Origin: Bradyrhizobium algeriense
GTDB lineage: Bacteria; Pseudomonadota; Alphaproteobacteria; Rhizobiales; Xanthobacteraceae
DNA length: 64,000 nt
Reading direction: 5' to 3'
NCBI RefSeq assembly: GCF_036924595.1
Contig: NZ_JAZHRV010000001.1
Location: 2,046,001 to 2,110,000 of the forward strand
In this document: piece after piece, positions 26,825-35,398 of the stretch
How positions within the stretch are numbered: position 1 is the first letter of the stretch
Layout: every line of letters begins with the position of its first letter
Position numbers and translations under genes: made by a program
The notes under the pieces: generated by a model
Database searches by the model: none
What the model saw: only the letters and a program-made list of their open reading frames with translations
What the model was told of the DNA's origin: nothing

Positions 26825-28027
26825 TCACACTCGCCAGTCATAGATCCAGTCCTGCCGCGCCAGCATGCGCTGCGGGCCCATCGCCTTGATGGCGACGTCG
26901 CGCGCCAGCGCCAGTGGTCCGGTGAGATGATAGATGCGCCCCTGTTGCCGCGCGGCGCGCTGCACGCGCAGCACGCGGCCGCGCCGCAGCCGGGCATAAT
27001 GCTTCAGGGTTGCCGGGATGCCCGCGATATTGCCGCCCGGGCTTTCGCTTAAGGATTTGGCGAGCACGGCGGCGTCCTCGATCGCCATTCCCGCGCCCTG
27101 CGCGGCAAACGGCAGCATTGCATGCGCGGCGTCGCCAAGCAGTGCGATCGCACCGTCCGTCCATTCGCCAATGTCGGGCAGGGTGAACAGCGCCCATCGC
27201 CGCCACCCGTCGACGGCGCCGATCAGCATCCGCGCGGTCGCGGGCCAGCGCTGCGAGGCGAACGCGCTCTTGAGTTCGTTGGCATCGCCGGGTGCGCTCC
27301 AGCCCGGCCTGTTCCAGGTTCCCGGCACGATCGCCACCACGTTGATCTGGCGCGCCGCCGAGATCGGGTAGGCAACCAGATGCGCGTCCGGCCCCATCCA
27401 GAGCTGCACCCGCGGCGCGGTATATTCGCGCGGCAGCGTCGTCGCATCGAGGGTTCCGCGCCAGGCGATCAGGCCGGAAAACTGCGGTTGCACCGCCGGG
27501 AACAAGTGGTTCCGTACCGCCGACCAGATGCCGTCGGCTCCGATCAGCGCCACGGCCAGCTCCTGTTGGCGTGCATTGCCGCGGCGCTGGACCACGGTCA
27601 GCCCCTTGGCGTGCGAGGTCACGTCCTCGAACTGGCAGCCGAGCCGCAGATCGATGTCCGGATGGTCGTTGACCTCCGCCTGAAGGGCGCCCTGCAGATC
27701 GGCGCGGTGCATCACCCAATAGGGCGCGCCGGCGCGAAGGCTGGCGGCTTCGCCGAGCGGCAGGCGGGCGATCTCGCCACCCGCCCGCGCACTCATGATG
27801 TTGATGGCCTCGGGCGTCACGGCACGCGGCGCAAGCCGCGACCGCAGGCCGAGGTCGACCAGGATGCGGCTGGCGTTGGGCGAAAGCTGCAGCCCAGCAC
27901 CGGCTTCCTCCAGCCGTTCGGCCTTCTCCAGAATGATGACGCGGAAGCCTTTCGCGGCGAGCGAAAGCGCTGCCGTCAGTCCCCCGATCCCGGCACCAGC
28001 AACGATGATGGTGCGCGCGGCAGCCAC
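26825..28027 (-). CDS. FAD-dependent aromatic-ring monooxygenase (salicylate hydroxylase-like)
   Basis: A 400-residue class A flavoprotein monooxygenase. It shows the Rossmann motif VAGAGIGGLTAAL at 9-21, the DG motif ALIGADGIWSAVRN in the middle, and the GD motif ALLGDAAHAMLPFAAQGAGMAIEDA. The family hydroxylates aromatic acids such as salicylate or 3-hydroxybenzoate with NAD(P)H and oxygen; UbiH-like ring hydroxylases share these motifs, so the substrate is uncertain. It starts with GTG seven bases after the stop of the zinc-finger gene and is therefore its operon partner. Cytoplasmic. Confidence 0.85.
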   Translation of the reverse strand: MAAARTIIVAGAGIGGLTAALSLAAKGFRVIILEKAERLEEAGAGLQLSPNASRILVDLGLRSRLAPRAVTPEAINIMSARAGGEIARLPLGEAASLRAGAPYWVMHRADLQGALQAEVNDHPDIDLRLGCQFEDVTSHAKGLTVVQRRGNARQQELAVALIGADGIWSAVRNHLFPAVQPQFSGLIAWRGTLDATTLPREYTAPRVQLWMGPDAHLVAYPISAARQINVVAIVPGTWNRPGWSAPGDANELKSAFASQRWPATARMLIGAVDGWRRWALFTLPDIGEWTDGAIALLGDAAHAMLPFAAQGAGMAIEDAAVLAKSLSESPGGNIAGIPATLKHYARLRRGRVLRVQRAARQQGRIYHLTGPLALARDVAIKAMGPQRMLARQDWIYDWRV

Positions 28028-28034
28028 CGAAAGG

Positions 28035-28280
28035 TCAGGCGACCTTGTCCTTCAGGACGCATTCCGGCGGGCGGGCCTCACCCGCGGCGAGGTCGGCGGC
28101 AAAGCGGTACAGCGTCGAGCAATAGGGACAGATGATCTCGTTATCGTTGCCGAGGTCGAGGAACACGTGCGGATGGTCGAACGGCGGGTTGGCGCCCACG
28201 CACATGAATTCCTGCGAGCCGATCTCGATCACCGAGACTCCGGCGTCGTTATGGAAATGCGGAACGACATGGTCGGACAT
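28035..28280 (-). CDS. zinc-finger (zf-CHCC, NDUFS6-like) domain protein
   Basis: This 81-residue protein carries a Cys-His-Cys-Cys zinc site: Cys in FMCVG, His in DHPHVFLDLG and the pair in ICPYCSTLYRF. This matches the zf-CHCC domain shared by the NDUFS6/13-kDa subunit of complex I and small bacterial homologues. In alphaproteobacteria such proteins may take part in complex I assembly or zinc binding. The ATG at 28280 follows AAGGTG at seven bases. It precedes the monooxygenase gene on the same strand by seven bases, although no functional link is obvious. Confidence 0.85.
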   Translation of the reverse strand: MSDHVVPHFHNDAGVSVIEIGSQEFMCVGANPPFDHPHVFLDLGNDNEIICPYCSTLYRFAADLAAGEARPPECVLKDKVA

Positions 28281-28545
28281 CAGGTTCACCTTGGATAGCA
28301 ACGACGGGCGCACGCAATCAACGCGACGCGGCAATTTCGAAATGCCGCGCACCATCCATAATGGCGGGTGCCGATGATTCCTAGAGCCGATTCTTGGAGC
28401 CGATTCGGGAGGTCCCGCCGCACATCTGCTCATGCAAATTCGACACAATCTTGTCGTGGGAGAAAAGCCCTTCTTTCGTCGGGGCAGTTGTGTCTTAAAA
28501 ACGGCATACCATCTTGAGAAAGACGAAAACATTGGGCTTTTTGGG

Positions 28546-29703
28546 ATGAGGCGGTTGCGGGTCGGTTCGACGCTGGCAGGGGCGTTAGGGTGCATGGCGC
28601 TCAGCGTGGCGGTGTGCGCGGCGCTGTGGCCGCACGCCCGAGAGGCCACAGCCATTCTGGCGGCGCAGGACGACCCTGCGGTGCTGTCCGATATCCACAT
28701 CAATTCGGCCCTGCGGAGCAATCAGTCGTTGGTCGCCGACCATATCGAGGCGGCCCTCGCGGAGGGTGATTCCGATCTCGCCAACAGCTTTGTCGAACTC
28801 GCCCGCGACAAGGGCATTCTCGTCAGCGACAAACTGTCGAAGCGCGTCAGCGATGCCGTTACCGACGCGGGTTCGGCTTCGCATTTTGCCAAGCGCTTTG
28901 CCACCGGTCTGGTGACCGGTAGGACCGACGACGTCGCGAGCCTGTCGGGTACGGTCGCCGGCGATCTCTTCGTGTACGGCGATATCAGGGACGTCGTGCG
29001 CGAGGGCAAGCATCTGGCGACGGGCGAGGACGTGGACCGGCTGGTGCTGGGCCTGGCGACGGTAGGGCTCGCGGTGACCGCCGCGACCTATGTGTCTGTC
29101 GGCGGCGTCGGCCCGGTGCGCGCCGGCCTCAGCATGGTCAAGGGAGCCCGCAAGGTCGGACGGCTGGGCGAGGGGCTGACGCAATGGGCCGGGCGTTCGG
29201 TGCGCGAGGTCGTCGATGCGCCCGTCCTGCAGCAGGCGGTCGCGAAGGGCTCGGTGCTGCGGCCGGGAGAAACCATTACCGCGATCAAGGCGGCGTTCCG
29301 TGCCGAGAAGGCCGGCGCGCTGGTGCGGCTGGCGAAAGACGTCGGACGCGTCGGCGAAAAGGCCGGCACGCGCGGGGCGCTTGATACGTTGCGCATCGCG
29401 CAAGGGCCAAAGGACGTCGCGCGCGCCGCACGGCTTGCCGAATCCAAGGGCGGCCAGACTCGCGCGATTCTGAAAGTGCTCGGCCGCGGCGCGCTGCTGC
29501 TGGCGACCGGCGCCTTCAATCTGACGATGTGGCTGTTCGGTGCGCTGTTGGCGCTGTTCGGTTTTCTGTCGTCGATCAAGGCGACCACCGAGCGGGCCAC
29601 CGAAGCGTGGCTGCGTCGCAAGAAGGCGCGGCGATTGAGACGGCAGGCGGCGGCAGGCTTGCCGTCCGGCCCTGCTCTGGCGGGCGCTGTCGCGCAAGGC
29701 TAG
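28546..29703 (+). CDS. conserved hypothetical membrane protein
   Basis: The product has 385 residues if it starts at ATG 28546 (frame open from 28432). There is an N-terminal hydrophobic segment (GSTLAGALGCMALSVAVCAAL), a second hydrophobic region near the middle (LVLGLATVGLAVTAATYVSVGG) and a third near the C-terminus (LLLATGAFNLTMWLFGALLALFGFL), followed by an Arg/Lys-rich tail. Between them are long Ala/Lys/Arg-rich helices. I recognise no catalytic motif or named family. It resembles an inner-membrane protein with a large amphipathic or periplasmic middle. The ribosome-binding site is weak for either start. The neighbouring hydrolase gene begins 56 bases later and may be co-transcribed. 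Confidence 0.7.
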   Translation: MRRLRVGSTLAGALGCMALSVAVCAALWPHAREATAILAAQDDPAVLSDIHINSALRSNQSLVADHIEAALAEGDSDLANSFVELARDKGILVSDKLSKRVSDAVTDAGSASHFAKRFATGLVTGRTDDVASLSGTVAGDLFVYGDIRDVVREGKHLATGEDVDRLVLGLATVGLAVTAATYVSVGGVGPVRAGLSMVKGARKVGRLGEGLTQWAGRSVREVVDAPVLQQAVAKGSVLRPGETITAIKAAFRAEKAGALVRLAKDVGRVGEKAGTRGALDTLRIAQGPKDVARAARLAESKGGQTRAILKVLGRGALLLATGAFNLTMWLFGALLALFGFLSSIKATTERATEAWLRRKKARRLRRQAAAGLPSGPALAGAVAQG

Positions 29704-29759
29704 ACTTCGAAGGCTAGACTTGCAGTCATTGCAAGTTCGCCCATTCCGATCCCCAAAAC

Positions 29760-30524
29760 ATGGAACTGATGATGCCGAGTTTTCACAACGGCGCTGTCGA
29801 AATTGCCTATCTCGACGAAGGCGAGGGCGATCCGATCGTTCTCGTGCACGGCTTCGCCTCCAGCAAGAACGTCAACTGGGTCTATCCGACCTGGGTTTCC
29901 GATCTGAGGAAAGACGGCCGCCGCGTGATCGCGCTCGACAATCGCGGCCACGGCGATTCCGAAAAGCTGTACGATTCCGCTGATTACGAAATTGCGATCA
30001 TGGCAAGCGACGTCATCGCGCTGCTGGATCATCTGGGAATCGAACGCGCCGACATCATGGGCTATTCGCTGGGATCGCGAATGACGGCGATCCTGGCCCG
30101 CGAGCAGCCGCAGCGGCTGCGCTCGGCGATCCTCGGCGGCATCGGGATCGGGCTGATCGAGGGCGGCGGCCCCGGCGAGAACGTGGCCATCGCGCTGGAG
30201 GCGCCGTCGCTGGAGGACGTCGCCGACCCGGTCGGTCGGACGTTTCGCGCTTTCGCCGACCAGACCCGCTCCGACCGCCGCGCGCTTGCTGCCTGCCTGC
30301 GCGGTTCGCGGCAGCTGATGACATCGGAGGAGGCCGCCGGGATCGGCGTCCCGGTCCTGATCGCGGTCGGCACCAAAGACGAGATCGCGGGCTCAGCCGC
30401 GGCGCTCGGGAAAATCATTCCGGGCGCCGAGGTGCTCGACATTCCGAACCGCGATCACATGCGCGCCGTCGGCGACAAGGTCTACAAGGTCGGCGTCACC
30501 GACTTCCTGTCGCGGCGGCAATGA
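29760..30524 (+). CDS. alpha/beta hydrolase
   Basis: A 254-residue canonical alpha/beta hydrolase: LVHGFASSKNVNW at 28-40 for the oxyanion hole, LDNRGHGDSEK at 59-69, and the nucleophile elbow MGYSLGSRMTA with Ser103. The likely His is in IPNRDHMRAVGDK near the C-terminus, and the acid in VGTKDEIAG. The substrate is unknown; the arrangement resembles carboxylesterases and BioH- or MhpC-like enzymes. The start may be ATG 29760, 29769 or 29772. Its last 132 bases overlap, tail to tail, the end of the leftward membrane protein gene. Confidence 0.85.
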   Translation: MELMMPSFHNGAVEIAYLDEGEGDPIVLVHGFASSKNVNWVYPTWVSDLRKDGRRVIALDNRGHGDSEKLYDSADYEIAIMASDVIALLDHLGIERADIMGYSLGSRMTAILAREQPQRLRSAILGGIGIGLIEGGGPGENVAIALEAPSLEDVADPVGRTFRAFADQTRSDRRALAACLRGSRQLMTSEEAAGIGVPVLIAVGTKDEIAGSAAALGKIIPGAEVLDIPNRDHMRAVGDKVYKVGVTDFLSRRQ

Positions 30525-31892
30525 GCGCTTGCGCGCTTCACCGGTGAAATGCCGGATCGCCGCGATCAGCAACACCGTAGTCGCAAGCCACGCCATGCGC
30601 GCGCCGTAACGATCGTGCGGGCCTGATATCACCGCACAGATGAACGCGTTGCCGAGCACGGCGAACGAAACCGTACCGGCGAGTAAAGTGAGATCGTCGA
30701 GCGGCCGGCGCAGCACGCCGTGGCCGAACAGGATCGCGGCCAGCAGCATCGAGGCCAGCGCGACGGGAACGTGAATCCGGTTGATTGCGGTGAAATCGAA
30801 ATGCCAGCGCTGCTGCTGCGCCGCGCGCATCGGCTTCACCTGCGCGGGAAGAAAGCGCTCGACGATGCCGTAGGTATGGCCGAGCCAGACACCGATGCCT
30901 TCACCGGTGGCGACCTGAACCAGTTGCTGCGCAGTCCCCGTCAGCGCCGCCTTGGCTTGCCAGGTCGGATATTCGGCCAGCGAATGCAGCACGATAAAGC
31001 CCATCTCATCGCTCAATCCCTGAAAGCGGCCGAGCGTGTTGAACATGCTGTTGCCCCACAGGAACTGGTCGGCGGTGGCGGGAAGCTGATTGCGATAGGG
31101 GCAGAGCTTGAAGCTCTGCTTTGGACACTGATCGCGCAAATACTGCGCGACGATGCCGTCCTGCAGCATCCGCCCGAAGGCGACGCCATAACCGCCGGGC
31201 GTCCATGCCAGTTTTCCGGACAATGCGAAATTGGTCGACAGCAGCAGCGCAGCGCCGGCGACGATGGTGAGGCTACCTTGTGTCAGTCCGGCAACGGAAA
31301 TCCGCCCGCGCAGAAAGGGACGCGCGATCCACCCCATGCAGCACAGGCCCAGTAGCACCGCGAGCGTTGCACTGTGCGTCGCGGCGGCGAAAGCGGTGAG
31401 ACCGAACAGCAGGCATTTTTCCGGGATCGATGTCCGCTCGCCATGCGCGACCAGGATGAAGAGTGCCAGCACGGACAGGCCGGCGAAAATGTCGGTCAGC
31501 AGCGTGCTGGCGAGCCACGGCAGCGAGGTGGTCAGGACCAGCACGAGGCTCATGGCCAGGAGCCGCAACGGCTGGGACTGGCCGAGCACGCGCAGCGTCA
31601 ACTGCAGGATCCACAACGTCGCCAGTGCGTTGAACCCGAGGTTGATCCAGAAGCTCGAATCCTCGCCGAAATGGAGATAGAGGCCGAACGTCGTGGAGCG
31701 GCTGGGCACCAGATAGCCTTCATACCACCGCGCCAGGTAGCCGCCGGTATCCCACTGGAGCAGGGGATAGCCATTCCACAGGGCGGGGGCCAGCAACATC
31801 AACGGGATGGCGATGGCCGCGATCCAGGTCGACCGCGAATCCGCAGCGGTCCGCGCCCGCAATATCTGGGTGCTGGTGTGGCTTTCCCCCAT
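30393..31892 (-). CDS. multi-pass membrane protein of unknown function
   Basis: The product is 499 residues if started at ATG 31892 (open to 32003). It has about ten hydrophobic segments, an early LWNGYPLLQWDTGGYLARWYEGY loop and a periplasmic-looking DQCPKQSFKLCPYRNQ segment with two cysteines. The early acidic loop after TM1 and the overall length resemble GT-C glycosyltransferase-type proteins, but I see no decisive motif, so the function is open. The last 44 codons lie antisense within the alpha/beta hydrolase gene, and the final part is hydrophilic, unlike the rest. This suggests either a genuine convergent overlap or a lost stop or frameshift near 30525. Confidence 0.65.
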   Translation of the reverse strand: MGESHTSTQILRARTAADSRSTWIAAIAIPLMLLAPALWNGYPLLQWDTGGYLARWYEGYLVPSRSTTFGLYLHFGEDSSFWINLGFNALATLWILQLTLRVLGQSQPLRLLAMSLVLVLTTSLPWLASTLLTDIFAGLSVLALFILVAHGERTSIPEKCLLFGLTAFAAATHSATLAVLLGLCCMGWIARPFLRGRISVAGLTQGSLTIVAGAALLLSTNFALSGKLAWTPGGYGVAFGRMLQDGIVAQYLRDQCPKQSFKLCPYRNQLPATADQFLWGNSMFNTLGRFQGLSDEMGFIVLHSLAEYPTWQAKAALTGTAQQLVQVATGEGIGVWLGHTYGIVERFLPAQVKPMRAAQQQRWHFDFTAINRIHVPVALASMLLAAILFGHGVLRRPLDDLTLLAGTVSFAVLGNAFICAVISGPHDRYGARMAWLATTVLLIAAIRHFTGEARKRSLPPRQEVGDADLVDLVADGAHVIAVRNVEHLGARNDFPERRG

Positions 31893-32034
31893 CAGGGCAG
31901 CATCTGCCGAATGACGGGTCCGCCGAAATTCACCAATAGTCGGACGCCGGCCGGCTTGATTTCCGGAAATCGCTGACCACCTTGAACTGACCCCAGGGGG
32001 CATCCGGCGGGGGTTTATTTGCCGAAGCCTGCCG

Positions 32035-32064
32035 GGGACAGAAGTCCGCCCGCCGTGCTATAAT
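32035..32064 (+). promoter_or_regulatory. candidate sigma-70 promoter of cysE
   Basis: A perfect TATAAT at 32059-32064 with GGGACA (four of six matches to TTGACA) at 32035-32040, spaced 18 bases. The predicted start is near 32071, 27 bases before the ATG at 32098. A perfect TATAAT is rare in such GC-rich DNA, which makes the site credible. Confidence 0.55.
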
Positions 32065-32097
32065 AGCAACCAAACCAGTGAATTTGCGAGAGCAATC

Positions 32098-32925
32098 ATG
32101 GCAGTGCATCAGGTCAATCCGCAAGCATCGAAGCTCGCCGCGCTCGATCCGATCTGGGATCGCGTCCGGGGCGAGGCGGAGGACATCGTCCGCCGCGAGC
32201 CCGAACTGGCGTCCTTCATCTATTCGACCGTGCTGCATCACGAGCGCTTGGAAGATTCGGTGGTGCATCGCCTCGCCGAGCGGCTCGATCATTCGGCGCT
32301 GTCGGGCGACTTGATCCGCCAGACCTTTGACGAGGCGCTGCGCGACGAACCCGATATCGGCAACGCGTTCCGCGCCGACCTGGTCGCAGTCTACGACCGC
32401 GATCCCGCAACCTCGCGCTTCATCGATCCGTTGCTCTACTTCAAGGGTTTTCACGCGCTGCAGACACACAGGCTGGCGCACTGGCTCTATCAAAAGGGCC
32501 GCAAGGATTTCGCCTACTATCTGCAGAGCCGCTCGTCGGCGGTGTTTCAGACCGACATCAACCCCGCCGCCAGAATCGGCCGCGGTATTTTCCTCGATCA
32601 CGCGACCGGCTTCGTCTGCGGCGAGACCGCCGTGATCGACGACGACGTTTCGATCCTGCACGGCGTCACGCTCGGCGGTACCGGCAAGGAGAACGAGGAC
32701 CGTCATCCGAAGATCAGGCGCGGCGTGCTGATCGGGGCGGGCGCGAAGATTCTCGGAAATATCGAGATCGGTCATTGCGCGCGCATCGCCGCGGGCTCGG
32801 TGGTGGTCAAGCCGGTGCCACACAACGTCACGGTGGCCGGTGTCCCCGCCAAGATCGTCGGCGAGGCCGGCTGTGCAGAGCCTTCGCGCACCATGGATCA
32901 GATGCTCGGCGCGATCGGGCTTTGA
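32098..32925 (+). CDS. cysE: serine O-acetyltransferase
   Basis: This 275-residue protein has the helical N-terminal SATase domain (DPIWDRVRGEAEDIVRREPELASFIYSTVLHHE near 16-48) and a left-handed beta-helix of hexapeptide repeats. The latter contains GRGIFLDHATGFVCGETAVI with the catalytic Asp-His, and HGVTLGGTGKENEDRHPKI. It acetylates serine with acetyl-CoA in the first step of cysteine synthesis and normally binds CysK through its C-terminal residues; here the chain ends ...MLGAIGL, with the Ile-like terminus expected for that contact. The ATG at 32098 follows GAGAGCAATC. A DUF3126 gene follows. Confidence 0.95.
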   Translation: MAVHQVNPQASKLAALDPIWDRVRGEAEDIVRREPELASFIYSTVLHHERLEDSVVHRLAERLDHSALSGDLIRQTFDEALRDEPDIGNAFRADLVAVYDRDPATSRFIDPLLYFKGFHALQTHRLAHWLYQKGRKDFAYYLQSRSSAVFQTDINPAARIGRGIFLDHATGFVCGETAVIDDDVSILHGVTLGGTGKENEDRHPKIRRGVLIGAGAKILGNIEIGHCARIAAGSVVVKPVPHNVTVAGVPAKIVGEAGCAEPSRTMDQMLGAIGL

Positions 32926-33032
32926 TTTTCCACACTTTCTCGCAGCCGTATTTGTGAAGTTACGGCTGGTAGTCTGCGCCGTCTCGTCCTAAAAACCTCC
33001 CGGAAATTCAAAGAATCCGATTGGAGACCGCC

Positions 33033-33251
33033 GTGGACGTTCAGGAAGTCAGGAAGCTCGACGCCTATCTCAAGCGCGTATTCGGCAATCCCAAGATCCG
33101 CGTAGTGCCGCGGCCGAAAAAGGACGACTCTGCCGAAGTCTATATCGGCGAGGAGTTCATCGGCGTGCTGTTCGTCGATGACGAGGACGATGATCGCTCG
33201 TTCCAGTTTCAGATGGCGATCCTCGAGGAAGATCTGGCCGACGTCGGGTGA
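33033..33251 (+). CDS. DUF3126 family protein
   Basis: A 72-residue protein beginning MDVQEVRKLDAYLKRVFG and containing VYIGEEFIGVLFVDDEDDDRS, which is characteristic of the small DUF3126 family of alphaproteobacteria. It is acidic in the second half, with no signal or membrane segment. The GTG at 33033 is preferred to the upstream TTG because GGAG lies six bases before it. It is often found downstream of cysE in Rhizobiales, as here (about 107 bases apart), but its function is unknown. A palindromic repeat follows the stop. Confidence 0.85.
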   Translation: MDVQEVRKLDAYLKRVFGNPKIRVVPRPKKDDSAEVYIGEEFIGVLFVDDEDDDRSFQFQMAILEEDLADVG

Positions 33252-33270
33252 GGCGCGTGCCGCGATGTCG

Positions 33271-33397
33271 TAGGGCGGGCAAAGTGACTTGTCCGCCGTA
33301 GCTCGAAGAGCGAAGGCGGAAGCGTGCCCACCAGCTTACTTTCGTAATCGTGAATTGCGATGGTGGGCACGGCGCTTTCGCGCCTTTGCCCACTCTA
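33271..33397. repeat. GGGCAAAG repeat with nested GTCCGCC palindrome
   Basis: The outer arms TAGGGCGGGCAAAG (33271-33284) and CTTTGCCCACTCTA (33384-33397) are inverted. Inner arms GTGCCCACCA and TGGTGGGCAC form a second hairpin. A GTCCGCC (33291-33297) / GGCGGA (33315-33320) palindrome, also present near 16475 and 23223, is nested on the left side. Confidence 0.8.
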
Positions 33398-33406
33398 CGG
33401 GGTGGC

Positions 33407-34120
33407 CTAGCTCTTCGGTCCCTGCATCTGCGCCGTCAGCCGCTCCATCGCATTTGCAACGTCGCGCCATTGCGGCAGCCAGCTGCGCGGAAAGCGGAAC
33501 GTCAGATCGGCGCCGTCGACGCGGCGCTCGCTCAGGCACATGCCGGGCGTCTGGCCGTCGCGCGAGCAGCGCGCATTGAGGCTCGGCGTAGCGGCGGAGA
33601 ACAGGTCCTCATTGGCGTAAGGCGAGCCGTCGCGAAAAGTGCGCATCGTCAATCCATCTTCCACCAGCGTGGAAGCCTGCTCGAGATAGCGCGGATAGAT
33701 CGTGCGGACCCGCGCGTCCGGCGCCAGCGTATCGTGGTGGGCCGATATCGACAGGAAGATCCTGTCGATCGGCTGTACCTTTTCTTCGATCGTATCGGCG
33801 CTGACGTGCTTCGGCGCATCCGGCGGTTCCAGCGACGGGAAGACGAAATTGAGATCGACCCGCTCCTGCGGCCCGGAGTGGCGCTGGATCTTCCGGCGGA
33901 TCGCCGCTGTCGGCACGTTGAAGAGCGTGGCGCCGACGCTGACCGGCAACCGACCGGGGGCGCTGGCAGGGCGCGCCACCCAGGTCGGCCACAGCAAATA
34001 GGCGACCAGCGCAACGGCGCTCGCAGCAATGGTTACCGCGACCATGATCAGGATCATGTGCGAGCGCGGGTCCCTGCGGGTGTCGCGGGCAATGTGCTGG
34101 GCCGTCGAAAGCAAGGTCAT
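33407..34120 (-). CDS. conserved hypothetical single-pass membrane protein
   Basis: The product is 237 residues if it starts at ATG 34120. It has a charged N-terminus, one transmembrane segment (ILIMVAVTIAASAVALVAYLLW near 22-43) and a hydrophilic remainder. Family-like features in the latter include RRKIQRHSGPQERVDLNFVFP, LSISAHHDTLAPDARVRTIYPRYL and a Cys pair in RCSRDGQTPGMCLSER that could form a disulfide. The topology suggests most of it lies in the periplasm. No enzyme motif recognised. The frame is open upstream to 34408 but the extra residues are not family-like, and no good ribosome-binding site separates the alternatives. Confidence 0.65.
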   Translation of the reverse strand: MTLLSTAQHIARDTRRDPRSHMILIMVAVTIAASAVALVAYLLWPTWVARPASAPGRLPVSVGATLFNVPTAAIRRKIQRHSGPQERVDLNFVFPSLEPPDAPKHVSADTIEEKVQPIDRIFLSISAHHDTLAPDARVRTIYPRYLEQASTLVEDGLTMRTFRDGSPYANEDLFSAATPSLNARCSRDGQTPGMCLSERRVDGADLTFRFPRSWLPQWRDVANAMERLTAQMQGPKS

Positions 34121-34340
34121 GAACGAAGCATCGGTCGAGGAAGAGCCAGGCGAATCATCCCGCGAATATGCCACGGGGCGAGTGATTTCCTCATGATTTC
34201 GCGGGAGTCCGGCCCCCGACAGCCATGCGCAAACGAGGTCCCTGCGGTCCGTTGTTAACCTTTCCTTAAGGATGCTGTGGCGGCCGCCGCCCAATTTTGC
34301 GAAAGCAGGGCGCGGTTTTCGAGTAGGGGAAGTTGCCACC

Positions 34341-34670
34341 ATGTCGCCCGATGCGTTGAATTCCCTGTTCTCCCTTTTCATCGGCTTCGCGCTCGCGGGC
34401 GCGCTCACCAGCGGTTATCAGGCGATGGCGGCGCGGCCGGCGGGGTTCGGGCTGCTTGGCGAAGGCGTGGCGCCGAAGACGTTTGCGGCCGTGCCGTTTC
34501 TGGTTTTCGCCGCACCCTTCATCATCATGCGCAACACGTTGCGCGGCGCGAAGATCGAGCGCCGCCGCTTCGAATTCGTGATGATGGCGACCGTGCTTTC
34601 AGGCTTCTGGAGCTTGATGTCCGGCACGTTTTTCCTGATGACGCTGCGTGCCACCGGCGTGCTGGCCTGA
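34341..34670 (+). CDS. small conserved membrane protein
   Basis: A 109-residue protein with three hydrophobic segments (FSLFIGFALAGALTSGY, FAAVPFLVFAAPFIIM, FVMMATVLSGFWSLMSGTFFL) joined by short basic loops such as RNTLRGAKIERRR. The ATG at 34341 follows GGGGAAG at the proper distance. I recognise no named function; similar small proteins are widespread in Bradyrhizobium relatives. It is divergent from the preceding single-pass membrane protein, sharing the promoter gap 34121-34340. A palindromic repeat follows it. Confidence 0.75.
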   Translation: MSPDALNSLFSLFIGFALAGALTSGYQAMAARPAGFGLLGEGVAPKTFAAVPFLVFAAPFIIMRNTLRGAKIERRRFEFVMMATVLSGFWSLMSGTFFLMTLRATGVLA

Positions 34671-34722
34671 GGCTTCAGGCCTGCTCGCTTGATCCCGCGC
34701 CAGCGGCTGTGCCAAGGTCTCC

Positions 34723-34827
34723 GCTAGAGCCATTTCCGTTCTGATTGAATCAGAACGGAGCTCTAGCCTTTTGTTTTGACGCGTTTTCTTCCCGCGAACC
34801 GGGAGCCACTTCGCTCGAAAACGCTCT
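34723..34827. repeat. hairpin plus GACGCGTTTTC repeat
   Basis: The first half is a near-perfect hairpin: GCTAGAGC (34723-34730) pairs with GCTCTAGC (34760-34767), and CCGTTCTGATT pairs with AATCAGAACGG around a single base. The second half (34771-34827) contains GACGCGTTTTCTT...GCGAACCGG...CCACTTCGCTCGAAAACGC, with GCGTTTTC and GAAAACGC inverted. A copy of the second half occurs at 63193-63247. Confidence 0.8.
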
Positions 34828-34845
34828 GACGGAGACCTTTTTGCT

Positions 34846-35376
34846 ATGGCGATCTACGAACTCGACGGACAGGGACCTGAACTCCCTGGAGACGGAAACT
34901 ATTTCATCGCAGATACCGCCGTCGTGATCGGCAAGGTGCGCCTTCTGAATTCGGCCAGCGTGTGGTTCGGCGCGGTGCTGCGCGGCGACAATGAGTGGAT
35001 CGAGATCGGCGAAGGCTCCAACGTGCAGGACAATTCCACCTGCCACACCGACCGCGGCTTTCCGCTGACGATCGGCAAGAACTGCACCGTCGGCCACAAT
35101 GTCATCCTGCACGGCTGCACGCTCGAGGACGACGCGCTGGTCGGGATGGGCTCGATCGTGATGAACGGCGCTCGCATCCGTCGCGGCAGCATTGTCGGCG
35201 CGGGATCGGTCATCACCGAAGGCAAGGAATATCCCGAATATTCCCTGATCATCGGCTCGCCCGCGCGCGTGGTCCGCACGTTGACGCCGGAGCAGGTGAC
35301 GGCGATGGGAAGTGCTGCGAAATTCTACGCGCTCAACGGTCCGCGCTTCAAAAACGGATTGAAGAAAATCGGCTGA
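34846..35376 (+). CDS. gamma-carbonic anhydrase family protein
   Basis: A 176-residue left-handed beta-helix protein. The three zinc ligands of gamma-carbonic anhydrases are present: His67 in TCHTDRG, and His84 and His89 in [28 protein letters not shown] and [14 protein letters not shown] are family landmarks. Members either hydrate CO2 reversibly or act as unassigned acyltransferase-like proteins (YrdA, CaiE); catalytic activity here is not assured. It is cytoplasmic and trimeric by family. The start ATG at 34846 follows GGAGACC at eleven bases. Confidence 0.88.
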   Translation: MAIYELDGQGPELPGDGNYFIADTAVVIGKVRLLNSASVWFGAVLRGDNEWIEIGEGSNVQDNSTCHTDRGFPLTIGKNCTVGHNVILHGCTLEDDALVGMGSIVMNGARIRRGSIVGAGSVITEGKEYPEYSLIIGSPARVVRTLTPEQVTAMGSAAKFYALNGPRFKNGLKKIG

Positions 35377-35398
35377 CGACGCCGGCCTGCTTTCGGGC

